The translations under genes were made by a program, and so were the position numbers. Shown here piece by piece: positions 9,939 to 18,654 of a DNA stretch of 64,000 bases (position 1 is its first letter; every line of letters starts with the position of its first letter). The notes beneath the pieces were generated by a model. It searched no databases. It had not been told where the DNA came from and saw only the letters and a program-made list of their open reading frames with translations. Source of the DNA: Fundidesulfovibrio terrae. Lineage in GTDB: Bacteria; Desulfobacterota; Desulfovibrionia; Desulfovibrionales; Desulfovibrionaceae. The stretch lies in the NCBI RefSeq assembly GCF_022808915.1, contig NZ_JAKZFS010000003.1, positions 124,001-188,000 on the forward strand. The letters are read 5' to 3'.

Positions 9939-11198
9939 TTACAGCTTGCCGGGGTGGGTGATCGTGCCCGCAATGGCCGACGCGGCGGCCACGGCCGGGT
10001 TGGACAGGTACACCTCGGACTCCAGCGAGCCCATGCGGCCCTTGAAGTTGCGATTGGTGGTGGCGATGGAGCGCTCCCCGGCGGCCAGGATGCCCATGTG
10101 GCCGCCCAGGCAGGGGCCGCAGGTCGGAGGGCCGACCACGCAGCCGGAGTCCATGAAGATCTCCAGGAGCCCTTCTTTCAGGGCCTGCTTCCAGATCTTG
10201 GGAGTGGCAGGCAGCACGATGCAGCGCACATCCTTGGAGACCTTGCGGCCCTTGAGCACCGCGGCGGCCTCGCGCATGTCCTCGATGCGGCCGTTGGTGC
10301 AGGAGCCGATGATGGACTGGTCTATCCGGATTCCTGCGCAGTCGGCGACGGGCTTGACGTTGTCGGGCAGGTGCGGGCAAGCCACGCGCGGGGTGAGCTT
10401 TGAGCAGTCGATGACCACCTCGGACTCGTAGTGCGCGCCCTCGTCGGCGAAGAGTTCCTTGTCGCCCGTGCGGCCCGCGGCCTTGGCGTAGGCCAGGGTC
10501 TTGGCGTCCACCGGGAAGATGCCCGCCTTGCCGCCCGCCTCGATGGCCATGTTGGACATGGACAGGCGCTGCTCGATGGAGAGCTGCTCCACCACGGGGC
10601 CGGTGAACTCAAGGGCCTTGTACAGGGCTCCGGCCACGCCGATGCGGCCGATGAGCTCAAGGATCAGGTCCTTGCCCACGACCCATTCGGGCAGCTTGCC
10701 GTCAAGCACCACGCGGATGGTGGAGGGCACCTTGAACCAGGTCTCGCCGAGCACCATGGCCCCGGCGATGTCCGTGGAGCCCATGCCCGTGGCGAACGCG
10801 CCCAGGCCGCCGTAGGTGCAGGTGTGGGAGTCAGCGCCGATCACCACGTCACCGGGGCCCACCAGGCCGAGTTCCGGCAGCAGGGCGTGCTCCACGCCGC
10901 AGTCGCCGCCCTCGTAATAGTGGGTGATGTTCATGAGCTTGGCGAACTCGCGCACCACCTTCACCTGCTCGGCGGAGTCGATGTCCTTGTTGGGGGTGAA
11001 GTGGTCGCAAACGAGGGCGATCTTGTCCTTGTCGAAGACCTTGGTGGCGCCCATCTTGGTGAAGCTCTTGATGGCGAGCGGCGCGGTGATATCGTTGGCC
11101 AGCACCAGGTCCACCCGGCAGCGGACGATCTGTCCGTCCTGGGTGATGGTCTCGTCGGTGCGGCCCTGCAGGATTTTCTGGGCTAAAGTCTGGCGCAT
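9939..11198 (-). CDS. leuC: 3-isopropylmalate dehydratase large subunit
   Basis: 419 residues, matching the short LeuC/HacA-type isomerase subunit rather than the roughly 465-residue enterobacterial form. It holds the [4Fe-4S] cluster: the Cys of GSCTNGR and two Cys in [10 protein letters not shown] are the expected ligands. [21 protein letters not shown] is the aconitase-family substrate region. Its start overlaps the leuA end by 16 bases, so translation is probably coupled. The order leuC-leuD matches subunit assembly. Confidence 0.97.
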   Translation of the reverse strand: MRQTLAQKILQGRTDETITQDGQIVRCRVDLVLANDITAPLAIKSFTKMGATKVFDKDKIALVCDHFTPNKDIDSAEQVKVVREFAKLMNITHYYEGGDCGVEHALLPELGLVGPGDVVIGADSHTCTYGGLGAFATGMGSTDIAGAMVLGETWFKVPSTIRVVLDGKLPEWVVGKDLILELIGRIGVAGALYKALEFTGPVVEQLSIEQRLSMSNMAIEAGGKAGIFPVDAKTLAYAKAAGRTGDKELFADEGAHYESEVVIDCSKLTPRVACPHLPDNVKPVADCAGIRIDQSIIGSCTNGRIEDMREAAAVLKGRKVSKDVRCIVLPATPKIWKQALKEGLLEIFMDSGCVVGPPTCGPCLGGHMGILAAGERSIATTNRNFKGRMGSLESEVYLSNPAVAAASAIAGTITHPGKL

Positions 11199-12718
11199 TC
11201 CCTTTCCTCCTCCTTTTTGGCCAACCGGTTGAGGGCGTTGATGAAAGCCTTGGCGCTGGCAACGATGACGTCGCCGTCGGAGCCTCGGCCAACGGACTTG
11301 TGTCCGCCCTCTTCCAGGCGCACGGTCACTTCGCCTTGGGCGTCGGTGCCGCCGGTGACGGCGTTGACCGCGTACTGCTTGAGCACGGGACTACGGCCCG
11401 TGAGTTGGCTGATAGTGTTGAACACGGCGTCGATGGGGCCGACGCCGAAGCTGGACAGCTGCTTCTCCTCCCCGTCGATGTCCATGACGATGGCCGCCAC
11501 GGGCTGCATGGCGGTGTTGCCGGACACCACGGAGAGCCGCCTGAACCGGTACTTGTCCGGCAGGCGGTATATCTCTTCGAGGACGAGGGCTTCCACGTCC
11601 TCGGAATAGATGTGCTTCTTCTTGTCGGCCAGGTTCTTCACGGCGTCGGTCATCTGGGTGACCTGGTCCTCGGAGAGGTTGAAGCCGAGCTCCTCCAGGC
11701 GCGCCTTGACCGCGTTGCGGCCGGAATGCTTGCCGAGCACCATCTCGTTTCCCGCGCGACCCACCGACTGCGGGGTCATGATCTCGTAGGTCTCGGCGCA
11801 CTTGAGCACGCCGGCCTGGTGGATGCCGGACTCGTGGGCGAAGGCGTTGCCGCCGATGATGGGCTTGTACGGCGGAATGGGCTGGCCGATGATCATGGAG
11901 AGCAGGCGCGAGGACGGGAATATCTGCGTGCTGCTGACGCCCGTCTCCAGGTTGTAGTAGTGGGCGCGGGTCTTGAGCGCCATGACCACCTCTTCGAGAG
12001 AGGCGTTGCCCGCGCGCTCGCCGATGCCGCACAGGGTCACCTCGGCCTGGCGCGCCCCGGCGGAGAGCGCCGCCAGGGTGTTGGCGGCGGCCAGTCCCAG
12101 GTCGTTGTGGCAGTGGACGCTGAAGATGGCCTTCTTGGCGTTAGGCACCTTTTCCAGCAGGAATTTGATGAGATCGTAAAATTCCTGGGGCTGGGCGTAG
12201 CCCACGGTGTCCGGGATGTTGATGGTGGTGGCCCCGCAGGCGATGGCCTTTTCCACGGCGACGGCCAGGAAGTCGCGCTCGGAGCGCGAGGCGTCCTCGC
12301 AGGAGAACTCCACGTTGGGGGTGAGATTCACGGCGAAACGCACGGCCTTCTCGATCATATCCAGGACCTGGGCGGGCTCCTTGTTCAGCTTGTGCTTCAT
12401 GTGGAGCGGCGAGGTGGCCAGGAAGGTGTGGATGCGGGGGTTAACCGCGCCCTTTATGGCGTCGAAGGCCCGGGTGATGTCCGATTCCAGCGCGCGGCAC
12501 AGGCCCGCGACCTGGGCGTTCTTGACCGTGGCGGCAATGGCCTTGACCGCCTGGAAGTCGCCTTCGCTGGCGGCGGGAAATCCCGCCTCGATCACGTCAA
12601 CCCCGAGCTTTTCCAGCTGCTGGGCCAGGCGGATCTTCTCTTCCTGGTTCATGGTGGCGCCGGGGGATTGTTCGCCGTCGCGCAGGGTAGTGTCGAATAT
12701 GACGACACGCTCTGACAT
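11183..12718 (-). CDS. leuA: 2-isopropylmalate synthase
   Basis: 511 residues. It condenses acetyl-CoA with 2-oxoisovalerate, the committed step of leucine synthesis. The N-terminal HMGL-like TIM barrel begins [17 protein letters not shown], with metal ligands in that Asp and the [11 protein letters not shown] motif; [12 protein letters not shown] and [11 protein letters not shown] follow. The C-terminal LeuA_dimer domain (from about residue 390) is the leucine-feedback domain in this family. RBS GCGGAGG lies 6 bases before the ATG. No leader-peptide attenuator with a leucine-codon run is visible in the 112 bases before it. Confidence 0.97.
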   Translation of the reverse strand: MSERVVIFDTTLRDGEQSPGATMNQEEKIRLAQQLEKLGVDVIEAGFPAASEGDFQAVKAIAATVKNAQVAGLCRALESDITRAFDAIKGAVNPRIHTFLATSPLHMKHKLNKEPAQVLDMIEKAVRFAVNLTPNVEFSCEDASRSERDFLAVAVEKAIACGATTINIPDTVGYAQPQEFYDLIKFLLEKVPNAKKAIFSVHCHNDLGLAAANTLAALSAGARQAEVTLCGIGERAGNASLEEVVMALKTRAHYYNLETGVSSTQIFPSSRLLSMIIGQPIPPYKPIIGGNAFAHESGIHQAGVLKCAETYEIMTPQSVGRAGNEMVLGKHSGRNAVKARLEELGFNLSEDQVTQMTDAVKNLADKKKHIYSEDVEALVLEEIYRLPDKYRFRRLSVVSGNTAMQPVAAIVMDIDGEEKQLSSFGVGPIDAVFNTISQLTGRSPVLKQYAVNAVTGGTDAQGEVTVRLEEGGHKSVGRGSDGDVIVASAKAFINALNRLAKKEEERECARL

Positions 12719-12830
12719 GGTGTTCCTCCGCTTGGGATGAAACGAGGTGAGGGCAAGGGCCGGAGACGCCTAGTTAGCCGAGACGCTTCCGGATGACAAT
12801 TGCCTAAATCGCAAAAAAGAGGGGGTACGG

Positions 12831-13592
12831 TTATGATGAGAGCTCTTCGGAGGGCTCTCGTAGCGCGGACCGGCGGGGTAGAATCAAATAGGTGTAAACG
12901 ATGCCGGAGAGCACGTACCCCGCGAAGACGACGAAGCCCAGAAGCTTGGGCTGCGAGGCCACCAGCACGAAAAGCAGGATGGCCGTGACCATCATGGAGA
13001 AGGGATGGGCCTTGATAAGCCCGTATTCCTTGAAGGAGGCGTAACGCACCCGGCTGACCATGAGGAACGACAGCACGTAGACCAGGCCCAGGCACGCCTT
13101 GGGCATGAACGACTGCCACCCGGTCGGAAGGAACTGGGCGAACAGGTAGAAGGTGGCCACGGTGCAGGCCTGGGCCGGGATGGGCAGGCCCAGGAAGAAC
13201 TTCTTGTTGGCGGTCTTGGTGATCACGTTGAAGCGCGCCAGGCGGAGCGCTCCGCAGGCCACGAGCAGGAACGAGGCCATGAGCCCCAGGTGGCCGAACT
13301 GGGCCAGCTCCCACTGGTAGACCATGATGGCCGGGGTGACGCCGAAGGCAACCAGGTCGGCCAGGGAGTCGAACTGCACGCCGAAATCGGAGCTGGTGCC
13401 GGTGAGGCGGGCCACCTTGCCGTCGAGGCCGTCGAACACGCAGCTCACCAGGATGGCGATGGAGCAGTTCTCGAACTGGCCGGATATGGCATAGAGGATG
13501 CCCAGGAAGCCGGAAAAGAGGCTCGCCGTGGTGAGCAGGTTGGGGAGGATGTAGACTCCCCGGGCGGGTGGCTTACGGGCGGGTTGTTCCAT
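12831..13592 (-). CDS. pssA: CDP-diacylglycerol-serine O-phosphatidyltransferase
   Basis: 253-residue integral membrane enzyme making phosphatidylserine from CDP-diacylglycerol and serine. The CDP-alcohol phosphatidyltransferase signature DG-x2-AR-x8-G-x3-D-x3-D is exact, starting DGKVAR. About seven to eight hydrophobic segments are present. The ATG giving MEQPARKPPARG is chosen; a GTG five codons earlier is possible, and neither has a good Shine-Dalgarno sequence. Position after psd supports the type II PssA call over phosphatidylglycerophosphate synthase. Confidence 0.93.
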   Translation of the reverse strand: MEQPARKPPARGVYILPNLLTTASLFSGFLGILYAISGQFENCSIAILVSCVFDGLDGKVARLTGTSSDFGVQFDSLADLVAFGVTPAIMVYQWELAQFGHLGLMASFLLVACGALRLARFNVITKTANKKFFLGLPIPAQACTVATFYLFAQFLPTGWQSFMPKACLGLVYVLSFLMVSRVRYASFKEYGLIKAHPFSMMVTAILLFVLVASQPKLLGFVVFAGYVLSGIVYTYLILPRRSALREPSEELSS

Positions 13593-13724
13593 GTTCGTTA
13601 TCGGCACGTCCGAGCCGGTGACCCGATGCTAGGCCATTTTGGGAGAAGGTCAAGTGACAAGTGACGCCAGGGCGCTACACGAAACACGATAGGACGACGG
13701 ATCGCCCTGCCCCTCCCTGCTCCT

Positions 13725-14366
13725 CTACTCCTTCCTGGCGATCACGGTCTGGGCCGCGGCGGTCCTCTGCCCCACGTTCACGGCCGGGGTCCAGCCTTCG
13801 GGCAGGTACACGTCCACGCGCGATCCGAACTTGATCATGCCGTAGCGCTGGCCGCGCTCGAGCCGGTCACCCATCTCGGCCCAGGGGATGATGCGCCGGG
13901 CCACGAGCCCGGCGATCTGCACCATGGTCCAGGTTTTGCCGTCCTCATCGGTGAGCTGTACGGCCAGGCGCTCGTTGTGCTCGCTGGCCTTGTCGAAGCT
14001 GGCGTTGATGAACTTGCCCGCCCAGTAGCGCATGGCGCTCACCGCGCCAGCCACGCAGGCCCGGTTCACGTGCACGTTGAAGACGTTCATGAAGATGCAC
14101 ACAACCACGCGCTCCTCGCCGGTCATGGGATCGACGGCGCGCGCCACCTTGATGACCTTGCCGTCCGCCGGAGCCACGGCCAGGCCCGGCTCAACCGGGG
14201 TGAACCGTTCGGGGTCGCGGAAGAAATTGAGCAGCAGGGCCAGGACCACAAGGCCCAGAACGGCCGGGATCGCCCAGTTAAGAAGCGAGAAGACCAGGGT
14301 GGCGGAACCGGCCAGGATGATGGAGGGCCAGCCCTCGGGAGTAAGCGAGACGTACGGTTTGCGCAT
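13725..14366 (-). CDS. psd: phosphatidylserine decarboxylase, short archaeal type
   Basis: 213-residue proenzyme that decarboxylates phosphatidylserine to phosphatidylethanolamine. The self-cleavage site is the Gly-Ser of IKFGSRVDVY, where the Ser becomes the pyruvoyl group. There are two N-terminal membrane helices (about residues 15-50), then FFRDPERFTP, APADGKVI and MNVFNVHVNR, all typical. Length fits the PSD-A group rather than the 280-320-residue enterobacterial form. It lies 132 bases before pssA in the same direction, so the two steps are encoded together. Confidence 0.95.
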   Translation of the reverse strand: MRKPYVSLTPEGWPSIILAGSATLVFSLLNWAIPAVLGLVVLALLLNFFRDPERFTPVEPGLAVAPADGKVIKVARAVDPMTGEERVVVCIFMNVFNVHVNRACVAGAVSAMRYWAGKFINASFDKASEHNERLAVQLTDEDGKTWTMVQIAGLVARRIIPWAEMGDRLERGQRYGMIKFGSRVDVYLPEGWTPAVNVGQRTAAAQTVIARKE

Positions 14367-14391
14367 CGTGTTGCAGTATCCTTGAGAGGTT

Positions 14392-15012
14392 CTACTCGAA
14401 AACGCCGGGGCAGAGCCGCCCGAGCTGTTGTTCAAAATCGTCGCGGTCGCAATACAGGATGGCGTGCATGCCCAACTCCCGGGCGCGGTCCACGTTGCCG
14501 GGATTGTCGTCCACGAAGACCGCGCGGCCGGGTTCGACGCCGAGCTCGCGCAAGGCCAGCAGGAAGAATTCCGGCTCCTTCTTGGTCATGCCGTGGTGGT
14601 AGCTGTTGAACACCTTGTCGAAGTGCCGGAAGAACTCCTGGCGCTCGTCGAGCACGGCCAGCCAGTCGGTCTGGTCGGAGAGAATGGCCGTCACCACTCC
14701 CATGCCCCGCAACCGCTCCACCAGATCCCGCATGAAGGGACGCACCGCGAAGAGCGACAGCACCTCGCTGCGCCAGCCCGCCTCGTCGCCGGAAATGCCG
14801 GTGCGCTCCTTGAAGAGCCGCCAGAAGTCGGCTTCGCCGCCCCGGCCGTACACGTAACCGCTTTCCCAGACTGCCTCGAGCCCGGCCTTCCAGACGGCCT
14901 GCTCGTCGCGGCTGTGGGCGCGGGCGATGGCCTTGATCCCCTGGGCGAAACCCTCCTCGGCGACGACTCCGCCGAAGTCGAGAATCACGGCGTCTATCCG
15001 GCACTTGCTCAT
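14392..15012 (-). CDS. HAD-superfamily hydrolase
   Basis: 206-residue soluble phosphatase-like protein. HAD motif I is VILDFGGVVAEEG (nucleophile Asp), motif II ILSDQT, motif III Lys in TKKEPEFF and motif IV VFVDDNPGN. The cap is an inserted helical bundle at about residues 15-85 (subfamily IA, YihX/epoxide-hydrolase-N-like). Substrate is unknown. It ends 25 bases before psd and is transcribed in the same direction, so it probably shares the promoter of the phospholipid-leucine run. Confidence 0.87.
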   Translation of the reverse strand: MSKCRIDAVILDFGGVVAEEGFAQGIKAIARAHSRDEQAVWKAGLEAVWESGYVYGRGGEADFWRLFKERTGISGDEAGWRSEVLSLFAVRPFMRDLVERLRGMGVVTAILSDQTDWLAVLDERQEFFRHFDKVFNSYHHGMTKKEPEFFLLALRELGVEPGRAVFVDDNPGNVDRARELGMHAILYCDRDDFEQQLGRLCPGVFE

Positions 15013-15090
15013 AAGCTGTTCCACATTCTTCCGAATTGGCGTAAGGAAGGGGTCAGTACCGTCTTCCATCAGCCAAAGCAAGGAGACCGC

Positions 15091-16248
15091 ATGGCCTTTC
15101 TTCCCGTGCCCCACGACCGCCTGCTCCAGTTCAAGGAACTGCTGGGCCTGAGCACCAGCCACGAGAGTTCCCTGGCCAAGCTCGCCCCGGTCTTTCTGCC
15201 CCGCGCCGCCGAGCTGGCCAACAAGGTGGAGGATTTCGTGCGCTCCCGCCCGCAGCTGCGCATCATCCTTGAGAACCAGCCGCCGGGCAAGCTCAACAGG
15301 AACTGGCGCGGATGGCACACCCTCATCTTCACCGCGGGGATCGGCGACGAGTTCATGAACCACGTCTGGATGAGCGGCCAGGCCCACGTGATCCACAATG
15401 TGGACCACCGTTACGTCAGCCTGGCCTACAACCTGGCCCGGGCCTTCCTGCACGAGGCCGCCGTCACCGGCCTGCCCGTGGCCGAACAGGCCCGAGCCAT
15501 CACGGCCATCGACCGGGCGGTGGATTTCTCCCTACTGGTGGAAACCGACGCTTTCGTGACCTACGCCACCCAGTGCGAACTGGAGGTCATCCAGGGAATA
15601 TCGCACCAGGTGCGAAACCCCGTGGCCATCATCGGCGGCAACGCCCGCAAGCTCATGCGCCTGCACCCCGACGACGAGCCCACCCACGAGGCCGCCGAGA
15701 TGATCCTGTCCGAGGCCGTACGCCTGGAGCGCATGGCCAAGAACGTCAACGCCTACATGGACATCACCCAGCAGCAGGCAACCTTCCACAGGACGGAACT
15801 GGCGGCTGTCATCGAACGCGCCGCCGAGAAGGTCCAGTCGGCAAGCTCCGTGCCCCCGGAGGCTTTCCGCATCTATCTTTCGCCTGAAGCCGACGTGCTC
15901 TCGGGCGACCCCATGGAGCTGTGCATCCTCTTCGCCTGCCTGTTGGAGAACGCCTTCCAGTACGCCGACCCCAACGAACCCAACGTCAGCGTCACCTCGG
16001 TGCCCAGCCCCACCCGGGACGGTTTCGCCATGATCACCATCATCAACAACGGCGTCAGCTTCGACCCGGACAAGACCGGCCAGGCGTTCAGCCCCTTCCA
16101 TTCCTCGCAGCCCACGGCCACCGGCTTCGGGCTGCCCATGGCCCGGGTCATCGCCAGCAAGTACTTCGGCAACATCACCCTGGCCCCCATGGACGGGCGC
16201 GGCACCCGCTGCGTGGTCACGCTGCCGCTGTACGCCCAGAAGGACTGA
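15091..16248 (+). CDS. globin-sensor (protoglobin-type) histidine kinase, soluble
   Basis: 385 residues without membrane segments. The N-terminal 150 or so residues resemble the protoglobin sensor fold (PHDRLLQFKELLGLSTSHES, NRNWRGWHTLIFT, then a His-rich stretch SGQAHVIHNVDHRYVSLA where the proximal haem His would lie). The kinase part has H-box ISHQVRNPVAIIGG, N-box CLLENAFQYAD and G-box GFGLPMARVIASKYFG. It would sense O2, NO or redox in the cytoplasm and phosphorylate an unlinked response regulator, since none is adjacent. The ATG follows AAGGAGA by 4 bases. The sensor call is moderate; the kinase call is firm. Confidence 0.85.
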   Translation: MAFLPVPHDRLLQFKELLGLSTSHESSLAKLAPVFLPRAAELANKVEDFVRSRPQLRIILENQPPGKLNRNWRGWHTLIFTAGIGDEFMNHVWMSGQAHVIHNVDHRYVSLAYNLARAFLHEAAVTGLPVAEQARAITAIDRAVDFSLLVETDAFVTYATQCELEVIQGISHQVRNPVAIIGGNARKLMRLHPDDEPTHEAAEMILSEAVRLERMAKNVNAYMDITQQQATFHRTELAAVIERAAEKVQSASSVPPEAFRIYLSPEADVLSGDPMELCILFACLLENAFQYADPNEPNVSVTSVPSPTRDGFAMITIINNGVSFDPDKTGQAFSPFHSSQPTATGFGLPMARVIASKYFGNITLAPMDGRGTRCVVTLPLYAQKD

Positions 16249-16257
16249 TTACCCGGA

Positions 16258-16298
16258 CAAACGAAAGAGACCGGGGATTCCCCGGTCTCTTTCGTTTG
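16258..16298. terminator. strong bidirectional terminator
   Basis: A 19-bp perfect stem beginning CAAACGAAAGAGACCGGGG with a 3-base loop ATT and its mirror arm ending TTTCGTTTG, between the convergent kinase gene and the small membrane protein gene. Confidence 0.92.
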
Positions 16299-16317
16299 AT
16301 TTCCGGACGGGCGCGGG

Positions 16318-16638
16318 TCAGTCCAAGAGATAAAACCCCGACACACCGACAAAACTCAACACAACAGCCGCCACCAGAAGGCCCACCAGGGCGTTCAGCT
16401 TCATCTCGACACCCTTGCCGCTGTTCATCTTGCTCAGCGCCATTCCGAGCACGACGAAAATCACGACGTCAAAGATCCCGTGCGTGATCCAATGATGCGA
16501 GGTGGCCCCCTTCATCCAGGCCATCAGGGTATCCTCGTGGGTTTCCTTTATAATCACCAGAAGAACGCTTAAAATACTGGTGATGACGGCCGACAATCCG
16601 AATCCGACAGTAGTTGCTGACAATTGCTTTCCGTTCAT
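16318..16638 (-). CDS. small membrane protein, unknown function
   Basis: 106 residues with three predicted membrane helices (about residues 12-30, 52-68 and 82-103) and a central THEDTLMAWMKGATSHHWITH stretch of His residues between helices 1 and 2. The ATG has a clear GGGAGG. It is the second gene of a two-gene unit, 14 bases after its partner, with base composition clearly lower in GC than the flanks. I do not recognise the family. A role beside the upstream 151-residue membrane protein is likely. Confidence 0.75.
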   Translation of the reverse strand: MNGKQLSATTVGFGLSAVITSILSVLLVIIKETHEDTLMAWMKGATSHHWITHGIFDVVIFVVLGMALSKMNSGKGVEMKLNALVGLLVAAVVLSFVGVSGFYLLD

Positions 16639-16652
16639 GATCCACCTCCCGG

Positions 16653-17108
16653 CTAGTGCGGCAACGCGCCAAGCTTGACACCCATGCTGATGAAAGCCCC
16701 ATAGCCTTCCATCATTATGCCCAACAACATGACGAGTCCCGCCACCCAGCCCACGAGAGTGCGGGCCGGCGTCTTTCCCTTGATGTCGTCACGCGCGACG
16801 ATGGGGAGAAATGTCGCCAGGAGAAGCAAAACAAAAAACACATGTTCTTTTGTTTCCATGAAATAACTGTGAGAGAACTTCCATGGCCCCTTCAATATCA
16901 CTGCCTTGTCAGGGGCATAATACACAACATACCAATAACCAGCCACAAGGTAAGATATCCACACAAGGACAGCTGTCGCGTTTGACAAGGTTCTGATTCG
17001 TTGTTCATTTGCCGCTTCGGTATGACGAGTCTCTACGAACGCCCAACCGGCCGCCAAGATGGCCAGCATCCCAAGCATTGGGTGTAGCATGAGAACCAAA
17101 TGTGACAT
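16653..17108 (-). CDS. conserved membrane protein, possible haem-binding, unknown function
   Basis: 151 residues with four predicted helices. Conserved-looking His residues sit at helix edges (MLHPMLGMLAILA at the N-terminus; FSHSYFMETKEHVFFVLLL in the middle), a pattern reminiscent of small b-type cytochromes or respiratory accessory subunits, but no signature motif proves it. The perfect Shine-Dalgarno AAAGGAGG and a good promoter upstream imply strong regulated expression. Codon use is less GC-rich than in neighbours. Function not assigned. Confidence 0.75.
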   Translation of the reverse strand: MSHLVLMLHPMLGMLAILAAGWAFVETRHTEAANEQRIRTLSNATAVLVWISYLVAGYWYVVYYAPDKAVILKGPWKFSHSYFMETKEHVFFVLLLLATFLPIVARDDIKGKTPARTLVGWVAGLVMLLGIMMEGYGAFISMGVKLGALPH

Positions 17109-17195
17109 GATTCACAAACCTCCTTTGGAGCTGCTGGGTGTTATCTCGTCTTCATCCGAGATACTAGATATTCCTACTGTTTGCCATCAGACTAA

Positions 17196-17223
17196 ATAAT
17201 ACGCACACAATCATTATTGTCAA
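17196..17223 (-). promoter_or_regulatory. promoter with operator-like palindrome for the membrane-protein pair
   Basis: Read leftward: TTGACA (17218-17223), a 16-base spacer and TATTAT (17196-17201). The spacer and the edge of the -35 are occupied by the perfect palindrome ACAATCATTATTGT (17207-17220). The leader of about 80 bases contains a small TATCTCG/CGAGATA hairpin (17142-17163). The palindrome position is that of a repressor operator; it shares part of the Fur half-site, but the identity of the binder is open. Confidence 0.6.
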
Positions 17224-17598
17224 CGATTACACGGCACATTTCCAAAGAACCAAAACAACGGAAATTAAGAATGACGAATGATCTTCACCACAATGCTTAG
17301 ACGTTTAACGATCCCTATGCGAAGCACGTGTGCAACGACATGACAAATGTACATCGTAATCTCAGAGGCATGTTTCACTGCATAACGCCTCGTTCCCGCG
17401 TCGAGCCCCCAAAAAGTAAGGGTCCGAAAGCGAAATAATTTCCGCCATCCAGCCTGTGGGTGCGCCCCCACGCCCACGTGCATGGTCGCCAACCCATCAC
17501 ACCGGCTTGTTATATCCCGCACCACTCGCGACTCCGGCAAATACTGTCGGACGCAAAGGGAATCGACTTCCGGCGCCAACGGCGCTATCCGGACAAGC
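17224..17598. other. intergenic region, nothing firm
   Basis: 375 bases between divergent units; the part next to the membrane-protein promoter is AT-rich and the rest moderately GC-rich. It should contain the promoter of the rightward DUF523 gene, but I see no convincing -35/-10 pair. No open frame here has a ribosome site or family resemblance. Confidence 0.4.
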
Positions 17599-18600
17599 AT
17601 GAATATCCACCAAGGAAACGGCTCTGCCCCGGAGCCGCCCCTGCGCATAGGCGTGAGCGCCTGCCTGCTGGGACAGCCTGTGCGTTACGACGGAGGCCAC
17701 AAGCACGATCGCTGGATCACCGGAGAACTCGGCCGATACGTGGAGTTCGTCCCGGTTTGCCCCGAGGTGGAGGCCGGACTCGGGGTGCCGCGCGAGGCCA
17801 TGCGCCTGGTCGGGGACCCTGCCGCGCCACGGCTCGTCACCGTGAACACGAAGCGGGACATGACCACCGCCATGACGCAATGTGCGGCCCGCCGGGTAGA
17901 GGAACTGGCCGGGGAAGACCTGTGCGGGTTCATCTTCAAAAACAAATCCCCGTCCTCGGGCATGGCCCGGGTGAAGGTCTACCCCGAGGAAGGGGGCATG
18001 CCCGCGCACACGGGAGTGGGGCTTTTCGCCAAGGCGTTCATGGAGCGCTTTCCGCTGCTGCCGGTGGAGGAGGAAGGTAGGCTCTGCGATGCGCGGTTGC
18101 GGGAAAATTTCATCGAGCGCATCTTCGTGTTGCGTGCCTGGCGGGATATGCTGGACGCGATACCAGGCGAGGACGCAGCCGGCTTGTCCAGGGAACTCAC
18201 GCGTTTCCACGCCCGCCACAAGCTCCTCATCATGGCCCACAGCCCCTCCCACGCCCGGCTCATGGGCGCACTGGCGGCCGACGCCAAGGGGAAGGCTCCG
18301 AAGGAACTCTTGGACGCATACGAGAAGCTTCTCCTGGAGGCATTGGGAAGACTCGCCACCACGGCCCGCAACGTGAACGTGCTGCAGCACATGGCGGGTT
18401 ACTTTCGCAAGCTCGCCACCCAGGACGAGCGGGCCGAACTGGCCGAGGTGATCGAGGCGTACCGGGCCGGGCTCGTCCCGCTCATCGTGCCGGTGACTCT
18501 GGTGAAGCACCACGTGCGCAAGCACGGCGTGGAGTATCTGGCCGGGCAGGTCTACCTGAACCCGCACCCGCTGGAGCTCAAACTGAGGAACTACTACTGA
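17599..18600 (+). CDS. DUF523-DUF1722 two-domain protein
   Basis: 333 residues. The N-terminal half (about 15-165) is DUF523, the family of the thiouracil desulfidase TudS: VSACLLGQPVRYDGGHKHD, FVPVCPEVEAGLGVPRE and LCGFIFKNKSPSSGMARVKVY. Where Cys is normally expected in the last motif (SPSCG) this protein has Ser (SPSSG), so a three-Cys Fe-S site may be incomplete. The C-terminal half is DUF1722 (YbgA), with FHARHKLLIMAHSP and the end GQVYLNPHPLELKLRNYY. The ATG chosen has no good ribosome site; starts further upstream are possible. Monocistronic. Confidence 0.85.
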   Translation: MNIHQGNGSAPEPPLRIGVSACLLGQPVRYDGGHKHDRWITGELGRYVEFVPVCPEVEAGLGVPREAMRLVGDPAAPRLVTVNTKRDMTTAMTQCAARRVEELAGEDLCGFIFKNKSPSSGMARVKVYPEEGGMPAHTGVGLFAKAFMERFPLLPVEEEGRLCDARLRENFIERIFVLRAWRDMLDAIPGEDAAGLSRELTRFHARHKLLIMAHSPSHARLMGALAADAKGKAPKELLDAYEKLLLEALGRLATTARNVNVLQHMAGYFRKLATQDERAELAEVIEAYRAGLVPLIVPVTLVKHHVRKHGVEYLAGQVYLNPHPLELKLRNYY

Positions 18601-18633
18601 AAAGGTCCGGAACGCGAACGCTCCGGGCCTTTT
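18600..18633. terminator. bidirectional terminator
   Basis: A 12-bp stem AAAAGGTCCGGA / TCCGGGCCTTTT (one G-T pair) directly at the DUF523 stop codon, between convergent genes, with A and T tracts on both sides. Confidence 0.75.
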
Positions 18634-18654
18634 CCATTTTGCAGAAGGGTCCCG

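Noticed and set aside
12719-12830. Leucine attenuator leader before leuA
   Set aside because: No short frame with a run of leucine codons and no paired terminator/antiterminator; only a T6 run and a good ribosome site are visible.
14428-15090. Possible long N-terminal extension of the globin-sensor kinase
   Set aside because: This part is antisense to the HAD hydrolase gene; the kinase has a clear AAGGAGA-ATG start at 15091.
17265-17648. 127-codon leftward frame upstream of the membrane-protein pair
   Set aside because: No ribosome site, no family likeness, and it overlaps the start of the DUF523 gene.
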